Shown: positions 1 through 11,440, numbered from the stretch's first letter. The stretch is DNA of 37,281 bases from Planctomycetota bacterium (GCA_026386955.1 JAPLMQ010000194.1:1-37281); one strand, 5' to 3'. Notes: generated by a model from the sequence alone, not told the origin. Made by a program: numbers and translations.

Positions 1-2987
1 TCGGTGAGGTCGGAGGCGGCCTGGACGCGGCGGAAGTCCTTGTCGTACCCAAAGGCGTGGAGCGAAGCCCCGCGCCAGGAGGAGCCGCGGAGCCAGACCA
101 CGCCGCGGTCGTTGGCCATGATGACCCCGACGGGGCGGACATCGCCGAAGAGGTCGGCGTTGTTGGGCAGCTTGGAACCGACGCCCGCGGGCTGGACGGC
201 GACCACCGCGCCGCCTCGCACGGTCTTGGGCACGGTGATGGAGAACTGGTCCTGCTGGCGGACGCTGATCTGCGAGCTCAGGGGCTGGGGCGTGTTGAGG
301 GCGGCGCCCGAGGCGCCGATGTCCGGGGCATCGACCAAGCTGGGGATGTAGCCCAAGACGAAGGAGGCCAGGGCGGTGAAGTTGCCGCGGTTGAGCGAAT
401 CAAGGTCGTCGTCGGGCGTGTAGTCGCGCGGGCGGGCGTCGCGGACGGTGGCGAGCGTCAGCTCGGGGATGGAGAACTGCAGCATCACCCGGCCCGGGAA
501 GGCGAAGCGCCCGCCGAGATAGGCGGCCCAGGGGATGCCGCCCACGCCGCGGATGGTGTTGACCAGCAGGTTGGGCGCGCCGGAGGACTGGGCGTAGGCC
601 TCGGCGGCGTCGATGGTGCACTTGGAGACGCGCTGGAACTGGGTCTCGGTGGTGGGGAGGAACTCGGTGTCGCCCGTGTCCCCGCGGGTGCTGTCGAGGT
701 GGAAGAAACCGGCCGTCGAGGCGCCGAAGGAGAGGTTGAGCGCGAGCCCCAGCGAGACCGGGACGCGGGGGTAGCGGATGGCGAAGACCTCGGCCGCCTT
801 GAGCGGGGCCTTGGCGGGCGGCGTGGCGAGCGAGCCGAGCAGCCGGCGGACGGCGATGTTGTCGAGCAGCTTGCGGCGCGTCTCCTCGAGGTTGGCGGTG
901 GCGGCGAGGGAGTCGGCGGCGACGTCGGCGAAGAGCTTGACCGTGCGCTCCACGCCGTCGGGCGGGAGCTGGTCGAGCCGGGTCGTCTCGCCGAACCGGT
1001 TGAAGAGCCGCAGCAGCTTGGTGAGCTCCTCGGCCTCGTGCTGGAGATACGTCAGCCGCTCCTGCGCCTCGGCCTTGGCGGCGAGGGTCATGCGCGTGGG
1101 CTGCCCCTTGCGGGCCCGGCGGTCGTCCTCCTCGATGCGGAACTGCAGGCGGTTGCGCTCGTCGCGGCGGAGGTTGCGGGTCTGCGTCAGCCGGTCGACC
1201 GCCGTCTCCTTCTGGCGGACCAACCGACCGCCGACGGTGCTCTCGGCCGTGCGCATCGCCTCGATCGACTCCACGGTCGGCGGCTGCCCGTAGGCCTCCG
1301 CGAGGAAGCGCTGCTCGGCCAACTCGCTCTCGATCCACGCCAGCTCCGCGCCGGCGGCGGCGGGCTCGGCGAAGAGCGACCAGCAGAGTTCCTGCTCGCC
1401 CGCCAGCGCGTTCGCGTGGTCATTGACCGCCGCGAGCAGCACCGGGCGGCGCGGCTGCTTCTGCTCGAACCCCTCGAGCATCTTGAGCATCAGGGCCAAG
1501 TTCCCGGCCCCGGTCACGCCCGGGGAGAGCTCCGGGACGATCGAGGCCGTGTCCTTCGCCGCGAGGATCACCACGACCTGACGGCCGGTGTCCTGATCGA
1601 TGTCGGCCTTGCCCTCGGCCGGGGCGACGGTGCCGGGGATGAAGATCCAGTCCGACGCGACGCGCTTGCGCTGCCAGCGCCCGGGCTCGCCCTGCGTCAG
1701 CTTCACCGCGGGCGTCGCCTTGACGGCGGTCTCCCAATCGTCACCCAGCGCCTTGGCCAGCTCGGCCCGGCGCACCATGAAACGCGGGATGCTCAGCGGG
1801 GCCGAGACGGTCTTCTGCGCGGCTTCGGTGAAGGTCGCGTCCGCGCCGGCGGGCGGATCGAGCACCAGCACCGCCCGCGCGCCCAACTGCACCGCGTCGA
1901 GCCAGCGCGTCGAGCTGGCGAACTCCACCAGCACCACCGAATTCTCGAAATGCCGCCCCGCCAATTCCGCGGGCGTCGCCGCGCCGGCGTAGACCAGCGG
2001 CCCCTCGATGCCCGCCTCGGGGACGTTCGCGGGGTCGACCAGGTTCGGCGCCATCTGATGCAGGCGGACCGGCGAGCCGCCCGCGACGGCGAGCTCAGCC
2101 TTGCCGGGGATGAAGGCTGCCGAGTCGTGCCAGACACGCCCGGACTGCCACTGCCCCGCGAGAGCCTTGGCGGCCTTGCGGTCGGCCTCGAGGGCGACCA
2201 TGCTCGCGTCGAACAATTCCTTCTCGAGCGCCTGCGCGGTCGTCGAGACCTTCTTCTCCCGCGCGTACTTCTTCGCGGGCGTCTCGACCTGCGTGGAGAC
2301 GACCCAGAGGATCGGCGCCGCGGCGAGGAAGACCGCGCCGACGATCCACGCCGCCTTGCGCTTCTGCAGATGCCCCGCCGTGAAGTTCGCCGCGGCGATC
2401 AGCACCAGGATCGCCATCAGCGAGGCGGGCTCGTCGATCGTCACGCGGATGTACCAAGGCGAGGCGATCGCCTTGGCCTCGCTCGAGCCCTTGCTCTGCC
2501 CGTTGCGCACCGCCGTGAGGTCGTCGTCGGCCTTCTTCGCCTCCGCCAGCAGCTCCTGGGCTGCGGCGAGCCTCCCGGCGTCGGCGTGACGCTCGACGGC
2601 CTTGGTGAACCGCTCGTGGACCAACGCGTCGACCGCGTCGTTCCCGGGCTGCCCGACCTGCCGGGCCGGGGCGATCTTCGCGATGTTCTCAAGTTCAGCC
2701 AGCGCCCCCGCCGCGGCGGCGGAAGGCGCGGAGGCCGGGGATTCCGAAGTGGTGGAAGCCGTCGCGGCGACCGCGGGCTCAGCGGCGGGCGTCTCCGACT
2801 CCTCCGCCAGCACGGGGCGCGGACAGGCCAGCAGCGCGAACACCGCCAGCGCGACGACCGCAAGCCGAAGCACAGCCGACGCGCAGGCGAAGCCCACGCC
2901 CCGGCGATCGCGCCGACCTTGGCCCATGCCGCTGCCCATCCCGCTGTCCGACCGGCCGACGGCCATGCGATTCTCCGGCTGTGCCAT
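1..2987 (-). CDS. Large membrane protein with PA domain and degenerate M28-peptidase-like domain (3' end cut by window edge)
   Basis: The frame is open from the ATG at 2987 to the left edge, giving at least 995 residues without a stop; the C-terminus lies outside. After a hydrophobic signal/anchor at about residues 29-50 come two membrane segments (about 187-206 and 214-234) and a helical charged stretch. A PA-like domain follows (about 314-425, containing GPLVYAGAATPAELAG). An M28-peptidase-like core starts near 470 (VVVILAAKDT, later RRPVLLAAVND near 515). The zinc ligands expected for M28 are mostly missing: the HxD position reads AKD, the DN position reads GN, and the EE position is not glutamate. 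An active peptidase is therefore doubtful. It lies 38 bp after the ABC ATPase gene, so it is probably in the same operon and may work with that transporter in the envelope. The fold assignment is from motif reading only. Confidence 0.7.
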   Translation of the reverse strand, partial: MAQPENRMAVGRSDSGMGSGMGQGRRDRRGVGFACASAVLRLAVVALAVFALLACPRPVLAEESETPAAEPAVAATASTTSESPASAPSAAAAGALAELENIAKIAPARQVGQPGNDAVDALVHERFTKAVERHADAGRLAAAQELLAEAKKADDDLTAVRNGQSKGSSEAKAIASPWYIRVTIDEPASLMAILVLIAAANFTAGHLQKRKAAWIVGAVFLAAAPILWVVSTQVETPAKKYAREKKVSTTAQALEKELFDASMVALEADRKAAKALAGQWQSGRVWHDSAAFIPGKAELAVAGGSPVRLHQMAPNLVDPANVPEAGIEGPLVYAGAATPAELAGRHFENSVVLVEFASSTRWLDAVQLGARAVLVLDPPAGADATFTEAAQKTVSAPLSIPRFMVRRAELAKALGDDWETAVKATPAVKLTQGEPGRWQRKRVASDWIFIPGTVAPAEGKADIDQDTGRQVVVILAAKDTASIVPELSPGVTGAGNLALMLKMLEGFEQKQPRRPVLLAAVNDHANALAGEQELCWSLFAEPAAAGAELAWIESELAEQRFLAEAYGQPPTVESIEAMRTAESTVGGRLVRQKETAVDRLTQTRNLRRDERNRLQFRIEEDDRRARKGQPTRMTLAAKAEAQERLTYLQHEAEELTKLLRLFNRFGETTRLDQLPPDGVERTVKLFADVAADSLAATANLEETRRKLLDNIAVRRLLGSLATPPAKAPLKAAEVFAIRYPRVPVSLGLALNLSFGASTAGFFHLDSTRGDTGDTEFLPTTETQFQRVSKCTIDAAEAYAQSSGAPNLLVNTIRGVGGIPWAAYLGGRFAFPGRVMLQFSIPELTLATVRDARPRDYTPDDDLDSLNRGNFTALASFVLGYIPSLVDAPDIGASGAALNTPQPLSSQISVRQQDQFSITVPKTVRGGAVVAVQPAGVGSKLPNNADLFGDVRPVGVIMANDRGVVWLRGSSWRGASLHAFGYDKDFRRVQAASDLT

Positions 2988-3025
2988 TGCCACGGAGGCC
3001 CGTGCACTTGCGTTGCGTTTGCGGC

Positions 3026-3846
3026 TCAATGCTTGCCCCCGTCGATGCTGCCGACCTGGATGTTCAGGTCCTCGCGCCGCTCGATGCGTTCGATCTCGCC
3101 GTCGCGGATCCAGACCACGCGGTCGCAGATGTCGAGCATGTTGTGGTCGTGCGTCGCGCTGATGACCGTCACGCCCATCTCGCGCGACAGGCTCTTGAGC
3201 AGCGCGATGATCTGGGCCCCCGTGCGGTGGTCGAGGTTGGCGGTGGGCTCGTCGGCGAGGACGATCGCGGGGTTGTTCGCCAAGGCGCGGGCGATGGCGA
3301 CGCGCTGCTGCTGCCCGCCGCTCATGCGCCCCGGGCGGTGGTTCCACCGCTCGCCGATGCCCACCTTCTGCAAGAGGTCGTAGCCGCGGTCGCGCGCCTC
3401 GTCGGGGTCGACGTTGGCGAAGACCATCGGCATGGTGACGTTCTCCATCGCGGTGAGCGTCGGGAGGAGGTTGAAGCTCTGGAAGATGTAGCCGATCTTC
3501 CGGCAGCGCATCCAGGCCAGCTCGTAGCTGTCGAGCGCGGCGACGTCCACCTCGTCGATGAAGACCATGCCCTCGCTGGGCTTGTCGAGCCCGCCGACCA
3601 TGTTGAAGAGCGTGCTCTTGCCCGAGCCCGAGGGGCCCATGATGGCCATGTACTCGCCGCGGTAGATGTCGAGGTCGACCCCGCGCAGGGCATGCGTGAT
3701 GGTGTCGCCCATCTTGTAGATCTTCTTCACGCCCAGGGTGCGCACGACGATGTCGCGCACGAGCCCCGAGGCGGGGGCGGCGGCCCCCGGATTCTCCGCG
3801 GGCGTCTCCGGCGTGGCTGGCGACGGTGTTGGCGAAGGCGTGTCGC

Positions 3847-3850
<4 letters not shown>
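3026..3850 (-). CDS. ABC transporter ATPase, MacB/LolD type
   Basis: 274 residues. The N-terminal 30 residues are Pro/Ala-rich and then a complete ABC ATPase follows: Walker A GPSGSGKST (72-80), Q-loop FQSFN (123-127), signature MSGGQQQR (176-183), Walker B AIVLADEP (195-202) and switch His in ATHDH (232-236). This is the LolD/MacB family, which powers mechanotransmission or lipoprotein-type export rather than solute pumping. The ATG at 3850 overlaps the stop of the upstream ABC-FtsX gene by 4 bp (ATGA), which fixes the start and implies translational coupling. It has no permease domain of its own. It may pair with the FtsX domain next door, with the PA/M28-like membrane protein that follows, or with a gene beyond the edge. 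Its C-terminal tail (DLNIQVGSI, 261-269) resembles that of the upstream fused ATPase. Confidence 0.93.
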
Positions 3851-5981
<2,131 letters not shown>

Positions 5982-5985
<4 letters not shown>

Positions 5986-7286
5986 CGTTCGGACTCCGCT
6001 TGGACCGCGCTGCGCCCCGGCTGCGCCGAGCGGCGGATCATACCATTTGCCCCGGCCGACGCTCCGCCCGTGTTCCCACGGTCGTTTCCACTTGCGCTGT
6101 CGGCCCGGCGAGGCAGGCCGCGCCGCAACAGCGCCAGCCAATTTCCGTGGAAGATCGCCCGCACATCCGCCTGCGAATAGCCGCGGGCCTCGAGCAGCCC
6201 CGCCAGCTTTTGCAGGTCGGCGATCGTATCGAGATCGCCCGGCGTCTGCTCGGTGCCGAAGCCGCCGTCGAGGTCGCTCCCGATCGCCGCGTGCTTCACG
6301 TTGCCCGCGAGCTGGCAGACGCGGTCGATGTGGTCGACCACGTGCTTGAGCGTCGGCGCGCCGGGCGACTGGGGCGTGGTCGTCCCGATCTTCCAGCCCG
6401 GCGCGAGCATCCACGCGTCGAGCACGGCCCCGATCACGCCTCCGCGGGCGATGATCGCCTTCACCTGCTCGTCGGTGTATTGCCGATCGCCCGGCACAAG
6501 GGCCTGGCAATTGTTATGACTTGCCAAGACTTCTCCGGAGAAGGAGTCGAGGGCCTGGAAAAAGGCGGTGTGGGCGGTGTGCGTGAGGTCGAGGATCATC
6601 CCCAGCCGGTCGAACTCCTTGATAAGCTCGTACCCGCGGGGCGTGACCGGCCCGTCGCCCCCGGTGCCGAAGGCGTAGGCGCTCTGCCCGTAATGGGCGA
6701 GGCTGGCGACGCGCAACCCGTTGTCCCACCAGTCCTGTGCGTAAGACGGATCGGGGATCGGGTCGGAGCCCTCCATGCTCAGGACGTACCCGATGGGCGG
6801 CCGCCCGGAGGGAATTCCGGGGGCATCCTTATAGAGGGACGCGGCGGCCTCCGGGCCGTCGGCCCAGACCGTCCACATCTCGTCCAAGGTTTCGACGTCG
6901 CGGATCATCCGCACCCATCCGCGGGATTCGAGCAGGTTGTAGTACGACAATTGTCCGCGCCCGACCGCAAAAGCGATGTCCTGCGAGGCGTGGTCGAGGT
7001 CGGTGCGGAGCTGGAGGGCGGGAGGCGGGGCCGAGGGCTTGGCCCGCGAGAGGATGGTGGCGAGGCAGATGCCGATGCCGGCGTTCCGCAGTTCGGGCAG
7101 GCTGGTCGTGCAGCGTCCCCACCCGCCCCGCGCGCCCGGAGCGCCGGATTGGCCGGAGTTGGAGTGGACGAGCCGCCCCTCGCGCTCGCGGAGCTGGGCG
7201 ACGGTCAGCGTCTGGTCCCGGTCGAACGACAACGCGTTCCAGGCCAGGTCGAGATGGCCGTCGATCAGGGGGATCAGTGGAGGCAT
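5982..7286 (-). CDS. Membrane dipeptidase family M19 (renal-dipeptidase-like metallopeptidase)
   Basis: 434 residues from the ATG at 7286, which places the family's first motif DGHLD at residues 9-13; a longer in-frame start at 7409 adds only Arg/Pro-rich residues. Expected zinc-site residues are visible: H11 and D13, E172 in SMEGSD, H236 in LDLTHTAH, H257 in LASHNN and D338 in IGSDLDGG. M19 enzymes hydrolyse dipeptides, including D-residue and some beta-lactam substrates. No signal peptide is seen, so a cytoplasmic location is likely. The last ~45 residues after LLRRG look like a non-family tail that reaches the overlap with the ABC-FtsX gene. It is the first gene of the four-gene minus-strand operon, which hints at peptide handling linked to the exporter. 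No clear Shine-Dalgarno sequence precedes the start. Confidence 0.92.
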
Positions 7287-7628
7287 GGGGGAGCGCCCGC
7301 GGCAGGCATGCGCCGCGTTGCGCGGCTGAGGGACAGGCCTGCGAGAGAGGCGATGGTACTGGAACCCGCGGGGCGCGGGCAACTCAGGACGACATGCCGT
7401 CCGATCCATGCATCAAGTCCACTATTTCAAGCCCACTGATCACGACGGTACCCCGTCGGGTTCGGTGGGGTCGGGGGACGCTTCGCACGGGGCCACCGGT
7501 GAGCGTGAAGACCGGCCGAAGGCGAAACTCCAAACGAAGGCCTCGCCACCGACCCTCTTCAAGGTGAGCGGCCCAGGAACAAGACGTCCCGTGATTCTGA
7601 CGTCTGAACGTGGGCCTCGCCTGTGAGA
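7287..7628. other. Gene-free stretch with one REP-like palindrome
   Basis: This 342-bp interval lies between the M19 dipeptidase start and the end of the frameshifted NPCBM gene. It should carry the promoter of the dipeptidase operon, but I see no convincing -35/-10 pair. The only structured element is the REP-like hairpin at 7429-7471. Small open frames here are Arg/Gly-rich or are created by the repeat, and I do not consider them genes. Confidence 0.6.
7429..7471 (+). repeat. REP-like palindrome, copy A
   Basis: The sequence begins AAGCCCACTGATC, has a core stem CGACGG-TACC-CCGTCG, and ends GTTCGGTGGGGT. The outer arms CCCACTGA and TCGGTGGG also pair. The same layout is found at 9413-9456 and 31498-31541 (opposite orientation) and, without the core stem, at 31442-31474. 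The core stem is kept while the four-base loop differs in each full copy (TACC here). Confidence 0.8.
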
Positions 7629-9285
7629 CTAGGGCGTTTCTCCGGCGGGAAACAGGAACTCGGGGTAGGCCCAGACACAGTGATCCATGTCAGCGGATCC
7701 GAGGGGGTCGGCGCGTAGTTCGATCTGCCGTGCCCCCTTGGGCAAAGGAATTTCGATAGGAATCTTGCCCCCTGCTTCTCGGATGCCTCCGGAAAGAAAG
7801 ACCTCACAATCGTCGACACAGACCGCTAATCTCCATTGCCCAATGTCCGGGCGAAAAGTTCCGGCTGGGTGAGTGCCGATCGCCCGAAATCCGATTGCGC
7901 CGTCAGGAATGTTAAAGATCAGGCTGCTCGGCGCGTGAGCAAAATAGAAACCGCCCACATTCCTTGCCATCGATCATGATCAGGTTTTTACCGGGGGCTT
8001 GATTGATCATGAGATCACCCCAGCCCGCCTGGGTAGCACGCGGACGCAATTCCGTGAGTGAAACGGATTTTCCGATGCGTAGAGCGTGAAACATTTGCGA
8101 TTGTGCTCGAATCTCTTGAGCATTGAGGTGATGCATTATTTTGCCCGGCCCACTAATCTCGTCAACATCTGCGGCATGAACAACTACCGCATCGTTGCCA
8201 ATGCATAACCCCAGTACACCAGCACCAATCCCTAGACTTCCCGGAAATCCCAAATTCTTAAAGTTTGTAGGAAATTGCTTAACAATCCGTCCATCGATCG
8301 ATGCCAACAGCTCGTTTCGACGGACCGAAACCACCATTTTATGGCGATGGCCCGCCTCAAATACTCCCTTCAGATTGTTTGAAAGGGTGGGATTCCCCTC
8401 CCCCCATACACCATTGACCGCGCCGAATAGAAGAGTAGAATTATTGCCACCCCCTCCTGCTACCCACCCAAAGGTGGAATCTCCTGCTGCACAGATCATG
8501 ATCATGTCGCCAGGCTTGCCAAGCGAGCCGATAGTGAACTCCATAGTAAAGTCGTATTCAGCAGGAGGCTGATAGGGAAATCGAATGCTATTAACCCATT
8601 TTCCCTTACGATCAACTACTAACGCCCCATTCTCCCACTTCCAAACTCCATAAAGAACCAGATCGCGATCCAAATCCACAAGCTTGAGCAGATTGATTTT
8701 CCCCGGCTTCTGGTCCGCCGGGACCACCTGCACGGCATTCCCCACCGGCACCGCCGACGTCTGCCCGAACTCCATCACATTCGCCCGCTCGATTTCGCCC
8801 ACGATCCGATTCGCCTCCTCGATGTCCTTCGCCTCGCTGAGGGCGGCGCGTTTGGCGGCCTCCAGGTCGAAGACGTATTGCCGGCGAGCCGCATCGAGTG
8901 TGCGTTTGCGGTCTTCTTGGGCCCTTTCATTGGCCCGGGCGAAGCGGTTCTGGGCCGCCGCCGCCATTGGCAGCTTGGGTTTCTCCCCCGACATGGACTC
9001 GCCGGCCTTCATCCGCTCGATCTCCGCCTTGGTCCACTTGGCATCCTCCAGGCTCGCGGCCTTCAGCGCGGCGTCCAAGACCTGCTGCAGGCTGGCCAGA
9101 TACGCCTCGCGGGCCGAGGCGACGAACACGTTCCTCGCCTGGTCGGCCTTCGCGACCACGCCGTCGAGTTTCTTCCGCGCGGCGAGGGCGGGGGCCGAGG
9201 TCGGCCCCTCGGCGGTCGGCTCAGCCTGCGCGATCAGCGCCACATGCAGTGAAATGAGAAAAGCCAGCAAAGCGATGATGCGCAT
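7629..9285 (-). pseudogene. Secreted NPCBM-domain protein, interrupted by a frameshift near 7955
   Basis: The ATG at 9285 opens a signal peptide (RIIALLAFLISLHVALIAQA), then an Ala/Glu-rich coiled region (about 25-170), a sandwich domain like those in DUF1080/LamG proteins (about 195-380), and the start of an NPCBM carbohydrate-binding domain. That frame ends at 7912 in a nonsense tail (CSRAEQPDL). The overlapping frame, ending at 7629, supplies the missing half of NPCBM, including FYFAHAPSSLIF. Removing one base from the G/C run at about 7951-7958 joins them as ...DGKECG-GFYFAHAPS..., which fits the family. The protein would be about 550 residues and exported. Either the gene is broken, the assembly has a one-base error, or ribosomes shift there. 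From about 8690 to the 3' end, base composition is much lower in G+C than the first part (line 8221-8280 counts 40%). Confidence 0.82.
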
Positions 9286-9412
9286 GATCTCTCCCGGTCT
9301 AATCGCTCAAACAATGTCGTAGGGGCCAACAAAAAGAATCGGCATTCGCGGAGCGAAATCCTAACCGGTGTGCCGGATCGACACCACCGATTGCCGTCAC
9401 GACGGGCGGCCC

Positions 9413-9456
9413 AACCCCACCGAACCCGACGGCGTACCGTCGGGATCAGTGGGCTT
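9413..9456 (-). repeat. REP-like palindrome, copy B
   Basis: On the plus strand it reads AACCCCACCGAA, then the perfect stem CCCGACGG-CGTA-CCGTCGGG, then ATCAGTGGGCTT. It is the reverse orientation of copy A and shares the core stem and the paired outer arms. It lies in the 219-bp space between the NPCBM gene start and the cytochrome c gene end. Confidence 0.8.
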
Positions 9457-9504
9457 GATTCGGTGGAGTCGATGATGTTCCGTGCGCAGCCGGGAATCCA
9501 CGCC

Positions 9505-9879
9505 TCAGCGCCCCGTCGGCCCCGCCACGCGGTCGAGCGTCTCGCGGGCCGCGAGGACGTAGGAGGTGAGTTCCGCGGTTTGCTGCGGGCTGAGCTTGGC
9601 CCGGCGGGACATGTCGGGAAGTATCTTCGCCCGCCAGCGCTCCAGGCCGTAGTCGCCGATCGCCTCGGCGACGTGGCAGCGGATGCAGGCGTCGAGGTAG
9701 ATCCCGCGCCCGCGGGTGAGCGCCTCCGCGGACGCGCCCTGCGCGGAGGAGAGCATCGCGGGGCCCACCGGCGGGACGACCTGCTCCATCGAGCGACAGG
9801 CGGCGACCGCGAGGCAGGCCAGGGCGAGCAGCGCGCCGGCGATTCGCGTCGTTCGAGGATGTCGATTGGCGATGCTCAT
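9505..9879 (-). CDS. Small c-type cytochrome lipoprotein
   Basis: 124 residues from the ATG at 9879; a longer in-frame start at 9930 adds 17 residues ahead of the signal and is less likely. The N-terminus has a basic stretch, a hydrophobic core (about 14-27) and a lipobox ending at Cys28 (VAAC), so it is probably lipid-anchored on the periplasmic side. The haem motif CIRCH is at residues 65-69. A plausible distal ligand is Met90 in LPDMSRRAKLSPQQ, followed by the usual C-terminal helix with a Tyr (TSYVLAARE). This is a single-haem electron carrier. Its redox partner is not in the window. It follows an outer-membrane protein gene, with a 121-bp inverted-repeat element between them. Confidence 0.87.
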   Translation of the reverse strand: MSIANRHPRTTRIAGALLALACLAVAACRSMEQVVPPVGPAMLSSAQGASAEALTRGRGIYLDACIRCHVAEAIGDYGLERWRAKILPDMSRRAKLSPQQTAELTSYVLAARETLDRVAGPTGR

Positions 9880-9930
9880 CGGGGCGGGTCCGTGACGTGC
9901 GTTTCGCGTTCGATCAAAGGCCGGCCGCAT

Positions 9931-10051
9931 TTGTTAGCCGGAAGCGCAAGCGACGGGACAGGGGTTCTCCGGTTCACCGCCTGGATCGCCATCACAAAAA
10001 ACTTCCGATCGCATGCGACCCCGTCCAGTCGCTTGCGCTTCCGGCTAACAA
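9931..10051. repeat. 121-bp element with perfect 24-bp inverted repeats
   Basis: The arm at 9931-9954 contains TTAGCCGGAAGCGCAAGCGA, and 10028-10051 is its exact reverse complement over 24 bases. The 73-bp centre codes for nothing I recognise. The element fills most of the space between the outer-membrane protein stop (10073) and the cytochrome start (9879). The transcript could fold into a long hairpin. It could be a MITE-like element or act as a transcription terminator. Confidence 0.85.
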
Positions 10052-10072
10052 TTCAAATCAATTCAAACCCAA

Positions 10073-10921
10073 TCAGAAATTGATCCCCGCGATCAGCCGG
10101 GTCTGGAAATCGGGCTCCGCGTGGTTGCTCGTCACCTGGATCAGCGGCGTCACCGTCACCCACCACGAGCCCGCGCGGTAGGACATGTTCGGCCCGGCGT
10201 AGAGCTGGTGCTCCTCCTGCTCGCTCCAATGCGGGAAGTCGACTTGGTGGAGCAGTTCCACGCCGAGCGTGAACTTCGGGCAGACTTCGTAGCTCACGCC
10301 CACGGTCTGCTGGAACTCGCACTCGGTGTTCCACAGGCCGTCCTCCTGCTCCCACGCGGCCTCGAGGCTGACGTTGTAGGCCAGCACCCAGCGGTCGATG
10401 TTCTTCTGCACGAGGACCTTGGTCTCGAGGGCGTGGAGGTCGGGCCCGCCGTTGTACTCGCCGTAGACCGCCAGGCCGAAGGGGTCCTTCGCGGGGTTGA
10501 GCAGGTTGTAGATGAGCTCGAAGCCGGAGCTGTCGTAGTTGACGCCGTCGCCGTCGACGCTCTTGCCGTCGGTGTAGCTCCAGTTGGCGACGTAGACGGA
10601 GGCCATGAGGCGGTCGGTCAGGCCGAACTCGACTTCGTGGCGGAACTCGAAGCGGTCGTAGGAGGGGTCCTCGTTCTTGTGGGACTTCCAGGTGATCCAA
10701 TTCTCGAACTCGAAGGCGCCGGGCGGGGTGGTGGTGGTTTCGTAGACGAAGGTGAACCGGCGTTCGTCGGCCTGGGCGGGCGCGACGCAGGCGAGCCCGG
10801 CGAGGCCGAGGGCGAAGAGCGCGGCGGCGCGGGTGAGGCGGCTGGCCGCGCGGCGGGCCAAGCCCCAGGCCAAGGATGACGTCGAGCGCGGGGAAGTCGT
10901 GGGTGAGGAAGCCTGGTTCAT
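10073..10921 (-). CDS. Outer-membrane beta-barrel protein (DUF6662-like)
   Basis: 282 residues. A Ser/Arg-rich N-terminus leads into a signal sequence (about 31-52, ending APAQA), so the mature protein starts near ADERRFTFVYETT. The rest alternates polar and aromatic residues in short strands (FEFENWITW, FRHEVEFGLTDRLMASVYVA, WWVTVTPLIQV) and ends ...LIAGINF, with the C-terminal Phe typical of outer-membrane barrels. It resembles the proteins annotated as DUF6662 in planctomycetes. That family call is from memory of the pattern, and the function is unknown. The barrel and the terminal Phe support a true outer membrane. It is followed by the 121-bp inverted repeat and then by the cytochrome gene. 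Confidence 0.8.
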   Translation of the reverse strand: MNQASSPTTSPRSTSSLAWGLARRAASRLTRAAALFALGLAGLACVAPAQADERRFTFVYETTTTPPGAFEFENWITWKSHKNEDPSYDRFEFRHEVEFGLTDRLMASVYVANWSYTDGKSVDGDGVNYDSSGFELIYNLLNPAKDPFGLAVYGEYNGGPDLHALETKVLVQKNIDRWVLAYNVSLEAAWEQEDGLWNTECEFQQTVGVSYEVCPKFTLGVELLHQVDFPHWSEQEEHQLYAGPNMSYRAGSWWVTVTPLIQVTSNHAEPDFQTRLIAGINF

Positions 10922-11440
10922 GGGGTCGGCCCTTGTGTGAGAATGCGTCTCAACATCATTTTCGCGGCGGGGAGGATAGCGGGGGAGTCGAGGGGGTGCA
11001 AATCGGGGAGATCGCGCGTTCCGCGATGAAGTTTTTTCTGATCAGAGCCGGACACTGTGTGTCCGTCGATCGGGCGAAAGCGGTACTCCGCTCGCACGAC
11101 TCGTCGGGAGCCTGGAGGGTCCGTAAAACGGATGACGCCATCGGCAGCACGCTGTCGATCTGTCGACGCGGCGTTGAATGTGGATTGTTGGGCGCCTGCA
11201 GATGCGGCACTTCGCGCGCGGCGGAGTACCGCCTTACGCCTGAAAAACGGACACACAGTCTCCGGCTCTGATCAGGCAAAATCCCCCGCCCCGAACCTCC
11301 GCGCCAGCCCCCTCTTCTTTGACAGCCCCCCACCCCGGCGGCAAGATGCTCCCCCCTGTTTTTCCGCTGCGCCAGCCGCATCGCCATCCCCCCCCCCGGA
11401 AATCCGGAAACCCGGACCCCCGGAAATCGGAGCATCCGCC
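10922..11440. other. Divergent intergenic region with TGATCA inverted-repeat element
   Basis: This 519-bp interval separates the minus-strand barrel gene from the plus-strand sugar-kinase gene, so promoters for both should be here. Most of it is the inverted-repeat element at 11039-11274. Downstream, TTGACA at 11319-11324 lies 17 bp before CAAGAT at 11342-11347. The -35 is perfect but the -10 is poor (3 of 6), so it is only a weak promoter candidate for the kinase gene. Confidence 0.5.
11039..11274. mobile_element. MITE-like inverted-repeat element, copy 1 (236 bp)
   Basis: The left end starts TGATCAGAGCCGGACACTGT and the right end is its near-perfect inverse (ACAGTCTCCGGCTCTGATCA). The arms continue inward for about 55 bp, with a gap, to paired GCGGTACTCCGC and GCGGAGTACCGC. 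The left arm also has a small internal palindrome (GGACAC-TGT-GTGTCC). There is no open frame for a transposase. A second copy at 34997-35223 has the same ends and a divergent centre. This pattern suits a non-autonomous element. Mobility is inferred and target duplications were not seen. Confidence 0.7.

Noticed and set aside
57..3383. 1108-residue plus-strand open frame
   Set aside because: It runs antisense to the PA/M28-like and ABC ATPase genes, is rich in Gly/Arg/Glu/Val, and has no recognisable motif. It is a shadow of high third-position G+C.
7408..7626. 72-residue plus-strand open frame
   Set aside because: It is created by the REP-like palindrome and flanking sequence, with no motif and no ribosome binding site.
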